A program made the position numbers and the translations under genes. Source: an uncultured Planctomycetia bacterium (GTDB lineage: Bacteria; Planctomycetota; UBA1135; GCA-002686595). Taken from it: DNA of 12,227 nt. The stretch is taken from positions 1 through 12,227 of the forward strand of contig CALFYL010000044.1 of NCBI GenBank assembly GCA_937952135.1, written 5' to 3'. Shown here piece by piece: positions 1 through 7,408 of the stretch (its first letter is position 1; every line of letters begins with the position of its first letter). The notes under the pieces were generated by a model. It was not told where the DNA came from and made no database searches. It saw nothing but the letters and a program-made list of their open reading frames with translations.

Positions 1-2
1 AA

Positions 3-83
3 GGCCTCGACGACGGCCCGGGCAAGTGCATCAAGTCCGGCCAGCCGAGCGCGCAACGCGTGCTGTTCGCGAAGAACTACTGA
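3..83 (+). CDS. C-terminal end of an unidentified protein (partial)
   Basis: The first bases of the window hold the end of a plus-strand gene whose start lies outside. Reading from base 3, 26 codons run to a TGA at 81-83 and end in QRVLFAKNY. All but one of the sense codons end in G or C, as in the other real genes here, so this is very likely true coding sequence. It contains one cysteine, in the stretch GKCIKSGQPS. Too little is present to assign a family or location. It converges on the CHAT gene, with about 50 bases between the two stop codons, which share a hairpin. Confidence 0.7.
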   Translation, partial: GLDDGPGKCIKSGQPSAQRVLFAKNY

Positions 84-119
84 GAACGCGCGCGGCTGCG
101 GCGCTTCGAACGGGCAGTG

Positions 120-152
120 GCCGGCGCGGGCGGATTCACGCCGCGCGCCGGC
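120..152. terminator. Bidirectional hairpin across the stop of the CHAT gene
   Basis: GCCGGCGCG at 120-128 pairs perfectly with CGCGCCGGC at 144-152. Inside this, GGCG at 129-132 pairs with CGCC at 139-142, leaving one bulged G at 143 and a six-base loop at 133-138. The stop codon of the CHAT gene (136-138 on the minus strand) lies in the loop. The hairpin sits where two genes converge and is symmetric enough to act on both strands. There is no T-tract on either side, so it is either an intrinsic terminator of the T-less GC-rich type or a transcript end-stabilising structure. Confidence 0.5.
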
Positions 153-2691
153 GGGTTCGCAGCGCGAGTACGACGCCCAGCGCGAGCGCGACGCCCGCTC
201 CGAGGCCGAGCCGCCAGCGCGGTGCGCGCGGAGCGAGCGGCACGCGCTCGTCGCCGAGCCCGACGACGAGCAGTTGCGCGTGGTAGTAGGGGTGCGCCCA
301 GCGCGGGTTCGAGGCGATCGCGCGGCGCGCGCGGCGCGTCGCTTGGGCCAGCGTTTCGCCGGCCGCCAGGCCTTCGAGGGCGGCCGCGGCGCCTTCGCGC
401 GTCGCCGCGAGGTCGAGATCGCCGGCGCTGGTGACCACGGCCTGGGCGCCGGCGAGCAGGAACGCGCTCGCCATGCGATGGCCGCCGTCGTCGCCGCGCC
501 GCGAGCCGCCGCCGTAGAGCCCGCACGAGCCGAGCCACAGCACGTCGCTCGAAGCGCGCACCTCGTCGAAGAACACCGCGCCGCTCGCGTCGTTCGCGGA
601 GCTCGCCATCAGCATCCCATGCGGCGGCGCGCGCGAGCTGTCGAGCACGCCGTGCGCGAACACGACCGCCATGCGGGAGCGCGAGAGCTCGCCGTGGAGC
701 AAGTCGTCGCGCGTCGCCCGCGGCAGCACGAGCGTCTCGTCCGGCGCCACGGCCTCGCCCACGCGTTCCAACTCCGCCGCGCTCAGGGGCAGCTCGGCGA
801 CGCCAAAGCGCTCCGCGTCCGACACCGCGACGCCGACGCCGGCCGCCAGCACGAGCTCGCTCGCGCACGCGTCTCGCCCTCGCAGCCTGTAATGCTCCGC
901 GAGCGTCAACGACGGCGGATCCCAAACGGCCTTCGCGCAGCCGAGCCACCCGCTCTCTCCCGGCCACGGCAGCGCCTCGAACGGCAGACCCGCGAGCAGG
1001 TCGCGGCCGACGATGACCCACTCGTCGACGCTCTCGAGCGCCTCGCGAACTCGCGCGGGAAAGCACCACGACACCAGGGGCGCCGCGCGTTCGGCGATCC
1101 CGGCCTCCCACCCGGCGCCGCCGCGCATGGCGACGGCTTCGCGGAACGCGACGATCGCGGACCGCATCGGCGTGTCGGAAGGTAGGACTTCCGCGAACAT
1201 CCGCTCGCGCGTGACGACGAACGCGAACGAGCGCGTCGGCGCGGGGAGATAGACGAGCATCGCACCGCCCTCGGGAAGCGTGGAAGCGCGCAGCTCCGCG
1301 AAGGAGCGCGGAGAGAGCTTCAGTCGGCGCGCCGTCGAGCCGCGAACCTCCGCGGCGAGGAGTCGATCGAGACAGCGTTCCACGCCGAGTTCGCCGGGCT
1401 GCAAGGCCAGTTCGAGCCCGCACAGCGCCGCGGCCAGGTCGCGCCGGTACGTCATCTGCAGAAACGCGCTGCCGCCGAACTCGGCCGGCGTCGAGTCCCA
1501 CTGCGCGAGGGTCCACTCCCAGCGCTCGTCGAGCCGCGCGCGCAACGCCTCGAGACTGTGATCCGGCGTCCGACCGTGCTCGACGTCGGCGATGCCGAGC
1601 CACGCGCGCGCTACGAGCGACGCTTCGTGCGCCTGCGGCTCGTTCAAGTCCTCGCACTTCGCGAGCCACGCGCGCGCACTCTCGCGATCGCCGGCCTGCA
1701 GCGCCCGCACCGCTAACTCCGTCCGCGTGCGCGCGCTGATCTTCTCGAACTCACCCGCAGCCACGTCCTCCAGCAGACGCACGCCCTCGCCTTCCGAGTC
1801 GCCGCCGCGTCGCACGCACGCCAGCGCCGCGATGGCCTGCCCCCGCGCTCGCCGCTGGCCCTCGTGGGCCGCCATCGACCACCGCCCGAGCTGCTCCGCG
1901 CCGTCGAGGCGTTCGCTCAACAACAGCCAGTCGCCCTCGGTGTGCAGCAGACTCGAGTCGAGCCAGTCGTAGACGCTCGAGCAGGGATCCAGTTCGATCT
2001 GCTTCGCCTGCTCCAAGGCCTCGCCGGCCGCATCCAGGAATCCAGCCACCAGCAGGAGCGCCGCGCGAGCGACCAGGTAGCGCGCGCGGTCTTCCTCGGA
2101 ACAACGCCCAGCGGCGATCTCCTCGTCGAAGCGCGCGAACGCCGGCCACGCAGCGCGCAGGTTCTGGGTCGACGAGCAGATGTTGAGGTGCGAGCGAAGG
2201 GCCTCGATGCGCATCGACTCGACTTCGACCCAGGGCTCGAGTTCCTCGAGCGCGCCGGCCGGGTCTCCGAGCAGCGACCGCAACGCCGCGAAATGCACGT
2301 CGAGGTAACCGCGGTCGGTGTTCGTCGTGCGCGCCGTGGCGCGCCGGATGCGCTCGAGGAGTTCGAGTCCGCGCGGTGTCGCCAGCACCGCCTCGTCGAG
2401 GTGCAGCACGTGCAGCCGGTTGAGGAGGACGGTCGCGATGTAGACCTGGCGCCGCGCGGTCCAGGTGTTGTCGACGGCGAGGTCCGCGATGGCCTCGAGA
2501 ACCTCGACGTGGGGCGGAATCGAATCGAGGTCCGTCGTCGACAACACGCTCCGGTTGCTCTCCCACGCGCGTTGCATGAGTTGCTGGCGCGTCGCTGGAT
2601 CGGTCGACGCCGACGGCTCGGCTTCTTGCGCGAACACCGCGCTCGCCTTCCATGCGAGGAGCGCCAGCACCGCGAGCGCGACCCGCTTCAT
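136..2691 (-). CDS. Secreted, membrane-anchored TPR/CHAT-domain putative protease (851 aa)
   Basis: The ATG at 2691 overlaps the stop of the preceding gene (ATGA) and opens a signal peptide: MKR, hydrophobic residues 4-20, likely cleavage after VFA or AQ. Residues about 60-450 are helical, Ala/Leu/Glu-rich and TPR-like. Residues about 470-815 match a CHAT domain, a caspase-like fold: the His is in VVFAHGVLDSS (H680), the Cys in LWLGSCGLYGGG (C723), and the family-typical end HPYYHAQLLVVG is at 800-811. Residues 826-844 form one membrane helix followed by RTRRRAA. The CHAT domain should therefore face the periplasm or outside, tethered at its C-terminus. CHAT proteins are separase/caspase relatives, several of them active cysteine proteases; protease activity here is inferred from the intact His/Cys pair. 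It is the last gene of the sigma factor operon. Longer upstream reading in this frame has shadow-type composition and was rejected. Confidence 0.88.
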   Translation of the reverse strand: MKRVALAVLALLAWKASAVFAQEAEPSASTDPATRQQLMQRAWESNRSVLSTTDLDSIPPHVEVLEAIADLAVDNTWTARRQVYIATVLLNRLHVLHLDEAVLATPRGLELLERIRRATARTTNTDRGYLDVHFAALRSLLGDPAGALEELEPWVEVESMRIEALRSHLNICSSTQNLRAAWPAFARFDEEIAAGRCSEEDRARYLVARAALLLVAGFLDAAGEALEQAKQIELDPCSSVYDWLDSSLLHTEGDWLLLSERLDGAEQLGRWSMAAHEGQRRARGQAIAALACVRRGGDSEGEGVRLLEDVAAGEFEKISARTRTELAVRALQAGDRESARAWLAKCEDLNEPQAHEASLVARAWLGIADVEHGRTPDHSLEALRARLDERWEWTLAQWDSTPAEFGGSAFLQMTYRRDLAAALCGLELALQPGELGVERCLDRLLAAEVRGSTARRLKLSPRSFAELRASTLPEGGAMLVYLPAPTRSFAFVVTRERMFAEVLPSDTPMRSAIVAFREAVAMRGGAGWEAGIAERAAPLVSWCFPARVREALESVDEWVIVGRDLLAGLPFEALPWPGESGWLGCAKAVWDPPSLTLAEHYRLRGRDACASELVLAAGVGVAVSDAERFGVAELPLSAAELERVGEAVAPDETLVLPRATRDDLLHGELSRSRMAVVFAHGVLDSSRAPPHGMLMASSANDASGAVFFDEVRASSDVLWLGSCGLYGGGSRRGDDGGHRMASAFLLAGAQAVVTSAGDLDLAATREGAAAALEGLAAGETLAQATRRARRAIASNPRWAHPYYHAQLLVVGLGDERVPLAPRAPRWRLGLGAGVALALGVVLALRTRRRAA

Positions 2692-3344
2692 CGCGTCTCG
2701 CCGGAGCGCGTGACGCTCGCGGCGGCCCGCTCCTGCCCCTCCTGCAAGCTGTTCACGATCCAGAGCCTCACCGTGACGACGCCCGGGTACTGGGCGGCGC
2801 GCGCGGGACGCCACTCGTTCGCCTTGAGCAGCGTCGAGCGCTCGAGCTCGCGGCCTTCCGCGTCGAACACGCGCACCTGGAACCACAGCTTGCCTGCGTC
2901 GCCCTTCCAGGCCACCGACGCAAACTCCGGCTCGACCTGCAGCGTCGACTCGCCGCGCAGCCGCACATCGACGGGCGGCGGCGACCCGCGGAGCAGCCAC
3001 ACGGTCGCAGCGGCGACGACGCACGCCGCCACGAGCGCCCACGCTCTCCACGTTCGCGGACGAGGCCCCTCGGAGCGCCGTCCCGCGAGCTGTCGACGCG
3101 CCATCTCGCTGACCTTCGCGTCGAGGGCCGTGGTCTCGGTTTGCGCCGCGTGCCGCTCGGCCTCGCGCGCGAGATCGATCTGGCGCTGCACGGCGCGGAG
3201 TTCCTCCAGGCGGCGAGCGGAGGCGGGCGAGAGCGCGGCCTCCGCGGCGCGCGCCGGTCCGCTCGAGGGCGTGTCGGTCAGGGCGCGGACGAGCAGCTCG
3301 CGCTCCTGGGGCGCCGAGAACGAGTCGGAGTCTTCGGGCTTCAT
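2688..3344 (-). CDS. Single-pass membrane protein, candidate anti-sigma factor (218 aa)
   Basis: The ATG at 3344 overlaps the sigma factor stop by four bases (ATGA), and its own stop overlaps the CHAT gene start in the same way, so the three are translationally coupled. Residues 1-99 are polar and probably cytoplasmic, with an Ala/Glu/Arg-rich helical, possibly coiled stretch at about 35-90. Residues 100-118 (from RAWALVAACVV) form a membrane helix. Residues 119-218 look beta-rich and should lie in the periplasm. Its place directly after an ECF-like sigma gene is typical of anti-sigma factors. However, it lacks the zinc anti-sigma motif HxxxCxxC: its only cysteine lies within the membrane helix. 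I do not recognise the family. It could be a non-zinc anti-sigma factor, a substrate or partner of the CHAT protein, or both. Confidence 0.82.
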   Translation of the reverse strand: MKPEDSDSFSAPQERELLVRALTDTPSSGPARAAEAALSPASARRLEELRAVQRQIDLAREAERHAAQTETTALDAKVSEMARRQLAGRRSEGPRPRTWRAWALVAACVVAAATVWLLRGSPPPVDVRLRGESTLQVEPEFASVAWKGDAGKLWFQVRVFDAEGRELERSTLLKANEWRPARAAQYPGVVTVRLWIVNSLQEGQERAAASVTRSGETR

Positions 3345-3955
3345 GCGGAACGCTTTCGTTCGGCTCGGGAGAGGCACTCGCGGAGCTGCACGAGGGCGCG
3401 GTAGTAGCGGCTCTTGACGGCGCTCAGTCCGTCTCCGACGCGCGTCGAGATGTCGGCGAACGGCAGCTCCTCGAAGTGCTTGAGGTTCACGACGCGCGCA
3501 TCGGCGGCGGGTAGCTTCCCGAGGCAGCGGAGCAGGTCCTCGTGGCGTTCGGAGCAGGCTTCGAGCGCCGCCGGGGCGGCGAACTGCGCATCGGGGTCGT
3601 CGAGGAGGCCCGCGTGGGTCCGCCGGCGCGCGAGGGCCTTGAGCAGCTCGCCGCGGCAAAACACGAACACCCAGGACTCCAGCGCCGCCGCGCCGAGGTA
3701 GGTCGGCAGCTTCGCGAGCACCTTCGCAACGGTGTCCTGCGCTAGGTCGAGCAACTCTTCGTCGTTCAGACCGCCGCCCACGGAGCGGTTGCAGGCGCCC
3801 AGCATGCGTCCGATGCAGCCCAAGCGCGCCGCGAGACGCTCGCGAGCCTCGGGGTCGCCTCGCAGCACCTCCTGAACGAGCCGGTGGTCGGCACGGTGCG
3901 CCGGGGTCGCCTCCACGGGCGACTTCGGAGGGGACGGATTGCGGAGCTGCTCCAA
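3341..3955 (-). CDS. ECF-like RNA polymerase sigma factor (204 aa)
   Basis: Region 2 covers about residues 27-112. The conserved core-binding stretch is NDEELLDLAQDTVAKVLAKL (64-83), followed by LESWVFVFCRGELLKALARRR. Region 4 covers about 137-195, with LPFADISTRVGDGLSAVKSR (164-183) as its helix-turn-helix. There is no region 1.1 or region 3, as expected for ECF-type factors. The role is to direct RNA polymerase to a small set of promoters. The start is uncertain: the frame opens with TTG at 3955 and has no ATG before residue 51. GTG at codon 14 (3916) is an alternative, and neither has a clear Shine-Dalgarno sequence. It is the first gene of the operon with the membrane protein and the CHAT gene. 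The weak start fits low expression, but that is inference. Confidence 0.88.
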   Translation of the reverse strand: MEQLRNPSPPKSPVEATPAHRADHRLVQEVLRGDPEARERLAARLGCIGRMLGACNRSVGGGLNDEELLDLAQDTVAKVLAKLPTYLGAAALESWVFVFCRGELLKALARRRTHAGLLDDPDAQFAAPAALEACSERHEDLLRCLGKLPAADARVVNLKHFEELPFADISTRVGDGLSAVKSRYYRALVQLRECLSRAERKRSA

Positions 3956-4082
3956 GGCGTCTCGGCGAGGCAGGGACGGAGAACCGCGGTGTCGAGCCTT
4001 CGACGCGACGGGCCCCGCGCCCGCGGTGAGCGTTGGCCCGCGAAGGCCGCAAAGAGTCGCAGATAGGCTCGAATTCCGCTCG

Positions 4083-4150
4083 AAAAACTCCCGCGCGGGT
4101 TCAGCGCGCGGCGCGACGAGCCCGGGGCGGAATTCCGTCGCGCGCGCGCT
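4083..4150 (-). terminator. Strong terminator after the LamG/dehydrogenase gene
   Basis: Directly after the stop codon at 4151, the minus-strand transcript can form a 15-base-pair stem with one bulged C (4136-4150 with 4103-4118) around a 17-base loop. A second short palindrome, CCCGCGCGGG (4090-4099), follows and is itself followed two bases later by TTTTT (4083-4087 as A on the plus strand). The long stem, second stem and T-run together fit a Rho-independent terminator. It separates this gene from the sigma factor operon, which must then have its own promoter between about 3956 and 4082; I found no convincing promoter boxes there. Confidence 0.65.
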
Positions 4151-7100
4151 TCACGGGCAAAGCGAGAACTCGAGCGCGTCCGACATGTTGGTGCCCTTCA
4201 CCGCCGGAGGGTCGCGGAACCAGGCCTGCGCCCACAGGGTTTGGCCCGGCGCGAAGGGGCTTCCGAGCGCGTTGGGGCGCGCGGCGCGGTAGCTGTTCCA
4301 GTCGAGCTGGATCGCCCCGTTGCAGCCGCCCGCGGTTCCGCCGGAGTTCAGCGACGTCGTGCGTTGAACGGGTGAGCGAACGCAGCGGAAGCTCGTCCCG
4401 CCCGAACCCCACGGCGCCGCGATCGTTCCGCTGGCGCCGTAGAAGAAGAGCGCGCTCTTCTGACCTTCGATGCCCGCGCCGAGCAGGAAGAACCCGGAGG
4501 GCGCGCTCGCACTGGGCGCGCCGCTCGCGCCGATTCGCGCCTCGCAGCCGTTGGTCGACGTGCTCGCTGTGCAGTAGGTGCGGAACGGCGGCAGAACGTC
4601 CAGCTCCTGCAGCGCGGTCAGGCCGGACGAGTCCGCAACTTCGAGTCGGATCCGATAGTGGACGGCGCCGAACGCATGCGGCTCGAGCGGCACGACGAAG
4701 CTGCCCCCGGCGCCGGCGATCGGGCCGTACGCGGGGTGCAGGTGGGTTTCGTGCACGAGGAAAACCCGCCAAGTGAGCTGCGCGGGCGCGAGCGCGCCGT
4801 CGTCGAGGTCGAAGCCGGAGCCGGAGAACGCGATCGCCGCGCCCGGACAGAAGGTCGAGCCCGGCGCGGGCGTCTCGATCGTCGCCGTGGGCGCGTTTCC
4901 GACGCGGACCTCGAGCGGGGCGGCGGCGACCGAGAGTTCTCCGTCGTCGGCGGTCAGGACCACGGAGTAGGGACCGTCCGCGGAGTAGACGTGCAGCGGA
5001 TCGGCCTCGTCGGAGGTCGAACCGTCGCCGAAATCCCAGAGCAACTCGAGCGCACTCGGCCCTTGGTCGGGATCGAGCGTGCCCGCGCTGCTGAACTGCA
5101 CCGCGAGCGGCGCCGGACCCGCGAGAGGCGCGGCTTGAGCGTGCGGCGAAGGCGCGAGGTTGTCGGCGCCGACGTAGTCGATGCGCTGCAGCGAAGCGAT
5201 GTCGACGCCCCCGCTGTGCTGGTAGCCGATGGTCAGGTAGTACAGCGCGCCGTCCGCGCCGACCTCGAGGTCCACGATCGATCCCGCGTGCGGCGCAGCC
5301 ATGAAGACCGGCGACGACGCGACCGCACCCTGCCCATCGAGCACGACCCGCCGGATCCAGCGGTTGGCGTAGTCGGCGACGAAGATGTTGCCCTGATACG
5401 CCGCGGGGAACGTCGAGCCGCGGTACACCGCGCCCAGGATCACGCACGCCTGGCTCGCGTCGGGCGCGAACGCCGGATCGTCGTGTCGATAGCCCCAGAA
5501 GGCGGGCGTCATCGACCCGCAGTCGACGATCGAACACTCGGCGCCCTCTTGATCGGGCCAGCCGTAGTTCACGGCCGGCGCCGCGAGGTTCAGCTCTTCC
5601 CAAGCCTGCGTGTCGTTGCCGCCGACGTCGCCGATCCACAGCGCGCCGGTCAGTGGATCGAGCGCCAGCCGAAACGGATTGCGCAGTCCCCAGGCCCACA
5701 CGGCCGGATCGGCGCCGGGCGTGCCGATCAGCGGATTGTCGGACGGAATCGAGCCGTCGGACTCCAGCCGCAGCAACTTCCCGTGCTGGTTCGAGAGGTC
5801 TTGCGAATGCGCCGGAACGAACTGATCGCCGGTCGCGATGTAGAGCCTCTGGTCCGCGCCGAAGACCATTCCGCCGCCGTGGTGGAAGGTCGCCGCGATC
5901 GAGGGGTTCTGCCAGACGACGAACTCGCTCTGCGGATCGGCTTGATTCCCCGCAACGGTGAAGCGCGAGACGCGTTGGCGCGGCTCGGGCGTCGTGAAGT
6001 GCGCGTAGATCCAGCCGTTCGAATCGAACTGCGGGTCGAGCGCGAGCCCGACGAGCCCGCGCTCGCCTTCGAGCGTGTCGGTGTCCAGTTGCAGCAGCGG
6101 TTGCGGCAACAACCCGCCGTCGTAGACGCGGATCGCGCCGCCGCGTTCGCCGATGAACACGCGCCCGTCCGCCGCGCACACGAGCACCGTGGGTTCGACG
6201 AGCGCGGACGCGAGCAGAGTTCGCGCGAAGCCGTTGGGCAGCGTCGACTCGGTCACGGGCGCGACGTTCCCGGGGTCGGAGAGCCGCGAAACCCACTCGC
6301 CTTCGCCGGGCACGCCCGCCGAGAGGAATCCGGCGCGCGACTCCGCCACGCTGGAATCGTTCACGAGCGTTCCGAGGCCTTCCTCGAAGCGGTAGTAACC
6401 GACGAGGTCCTGCGAGTCGTAGTCGATCACCTTCGAGTACGTCGCCGCGATCTCCGCCGCGCTGCGGGCCACGCGCCACAGCCGCAGTTCGTCGAGATAC
6501 CCCGCGAACGAGCCGCCGCCCGGTCCGTTGTGCTTGCGCGCCGCAAGGAACAGCCAGTGCCCCCACGGAGATCCCTGACCCGGAGCGCCGGGGTTGGGGA
6601 AGCTGATGTTGCTCGTCGAACGGCCGGGCAAGCTCGCGAAGTCGAGCTCGCCGTCGACGTACACGCTCTTCACGCCGCTCGACTTGTCGCGCACGCACGC
6701 CACGTGGTGCCAGGCGCCGTCGAGCACGTTCACGTTGCCTTCGAGCGTGTGCTCGGGATCGACGTCGCCCTCTCCCCTGCCGGTGCCGAAGCGCACGAAA
6801 CCTCCGGCGATCGAGATCCCCCATCGACGCCCGGTCGCCCCGGCGACGTCGCGGTCGACCACGTGGTTGCCGGCGATCCAACTCTCGTCCAGCAGCTCGA
6901 CATCGCCGCCCGAATGCAGCGTCGGGTTGTCCGCGACGGTTCCGCGCACCCAGAACTCGACCGTGAACGACGACGCGCCGAGGTCGACCGGCTCCGACAC
7001 GTTGGCGCGGTCCTCGTCGTCGTCGATCTGGATCCGAATGCGGTCGGACTGACCGGCATCCACGCCGTAGAAGCGCAGCGCGAATTCGGAACCCTGTAGG

Positions 7101-7201
7101 ACAGCGCTGGCGACGGCGCTCGACGCCAGCACGGCGGCGGCGGAGCAGGTTGCGGCGAGGCGGAGCGAGCCGGACGTGAGAACGCGAGCGAGGCGGGGCA
7201 T
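4151..7201 (-). CDS. Secreted LamG / PQQ-type glucose-sorbosone dehydrogenase / PKD multidomain protein (1016 aa)
   Basis: ATG at 7201 opens a signal peptide (Arg-rich start, hydrophobic 15-33, likely cleavage after AVASA). Residues about 50-300 form a LamG/concanavalin-like domain with WHHVACVRDKSSGVKSVYVDG and YLDELRLWRVARSAAEI. Residues about 320-678 match the glucose/sorbosone dehydrogenase beta-propeller: ERGLVGLALDPQF, HHGGGMVFGADQRLYIATGD (H440/H441, equivalent to the catalytic His region of soluble glucose dehydrogenase), and GLRNPFRLALDP (R507). Members oxidise sugars with PQQ; substrate here is unknown, and no PQQ synthesis gene is nearby. Residues about 686-767 are a PKD domain (LWDFGDGSTS, HVYSADGPYSVVLTADDG). 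An Ig-like stretch (770-870) follows. The C-terminal 140 residues contain six cysteines and AQAWFRDPP; I recall such ends in Planctomycetota exoproteins, probably a surface or secretion domain. It is monocistronic, divergent from the cobalamin sensor. Confidence 0.88.
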   Translation of the reverse strand: MPRLARVLTSGSLRLAATCSAAAVLASSAVASAVLQGSEFALRFYGVDAGQSDRIRIQIDDDEDRANVSEPVDLGASSFTVEFWVRGTVADNPTLHSGGDVELLDESWIAGNHVVDRDVAGATGRRWGISIAGGFVRFGTGRGEGDVDPEHTLEGNVNVLDGAWHHVACVRDKSSGVKSVYVDGELDFASLPGRSTSNISFPNPGAPGQGSPWGHWLFLAARKHNGPGGGSFAGYLDELRLWRVARSAAEIAATYSKVIDYDSQDLVGYYRFEEGLGTLVNDSSVAESRAGFLSAGVPGEGEWVSRLSDPGNVAPVTESTLPNGFARTLLASALVEPTVLVCAADGRVFIGERGGAIRVYDGGLLPQPLLQLDTDTLEGERGLVGLALDPQFDSNGWIYAHFTTPEPRQRVSRFTVAGNQADPQSEFVVWQNPSIAATFHHGGGMVFGADQRLYIATGDQFVPAHSQDLSNQHGKLLRLESDGSIPSDNPLIGTPGADPAVWAWGLRNPFRLALDPLTGALWIGDVGGNDTQAWEELNLAAPAVNYGWPDQEGAECSIVDCGSMTPAFWGYRHDDPAFAPDASQACVILGAVYRGSTFPAAYQGNIFVADYANRWIRRVVLDGQGAVASSPVFMAAPHAGSIVDLEVGADGALYYLTIGYQHSGGVDIASLQRIDYVGADNLAPSPHAQAAPLAGPAPLAVQFSSAGTLDPDQGPSALELLWDFGDGSTSDEADPLHVYSADGPYSVVLTADDGELSVAAAPLEVRVGNAPTATIETPAPGSTFCPGAAIAFSGSGFDLDDGALAPAQLTWRVFLVHETHLHPAYGPIAGAGGSFVVPLEPHAFGAVHYRIRLEVADSSGLTALQELDVLPPFRTYCTASTSTNGCEARIGASGAPSASAPSGFFLLGAGIEGQKSALFFYGASGTIAAPWGSGGTSFRCVRSPVQRTTSLNSGGTAGGCNGAIQLDWNSYRAARPNALGSPFAPGQTLWAQAWFRDPPAVKGTNMSDALEFSLCP

Positions 7202-7408
7202 GCGAACATGCTAGACGCGGGTGCGAAATCGGCCTCGGCGAGGCGCTCCGCCGCGGCCGCGGCATGACACGCCGGCCATCCGGCGCCGCTCGAGCGAGGG
7301 GGCCAACCTCCGCGAGCCGGCGAGCTGGGGGGCCAGGTCGGACGCACTCGGGCCCCACTCGAACTTCGGCCGAAGGCCCGGCCGTCGCGGTGGAGGCTGG
7401 AAGCTAGG
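7202..7408. promoter_or_regulatory. Divergent intergenic region with start-proximal -10-like boxes
   Basis: These 207 bases separate two divergent genes and must hold promoters for both. On the minus strand TAGCAT (7208-7213) ends six bases before the ATG at 7201. On the plus strand TAGGAT (7405-7410) ends seven bases before the second ATG of the cobalamin gene at 7418. Both fit TANNNT, the -10 shape of leaderless promoters, at the right distance to put the transcript start at the ATG. No convincing -35 boxes were found. GGAGG at 7392-7396 is an alternative ribosome site for the ATG at 7409. A small GCCTC/GAGGC hairpin lies at 7232-7244. Confidence 0.35.

Noticed and set aside
77..1669. A 530-codon minus-strand frame overlapping the CHAT gene
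   Set aside because: The product is mostly Arg and Ala in long runs, typical of a shifted frame; the CHAT frame carries the His and Cys motifs.
2692..3051. A 120-residue N-terminal extension of the CHAT gene
   Set aside because: It overlaps the membrane protein gene in another frame and is Arg-rich. The ATG at 2691 gives a signal peptide and an ATGA overlap.
3956..4082. Promoter for the sigma operon, including an ECF-like GGAATT (about 4071) and a TATCTG on the minus strand
   Set aside because: Spacing between possible -35 and -10 elements does not fit either a housekeeping or ECF promoter, so no site is called in this stretch.
4658..7099. An 813-codon open frame on the plus strand, antisense to the LamG/dehydrogenase gene
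   Set aside because: Its product is Arg/Val/Glu-rich with no motifs, while the minus strand gives a signal peptide and clear domains. Long antisense frames are expected in DNA with this GC content.
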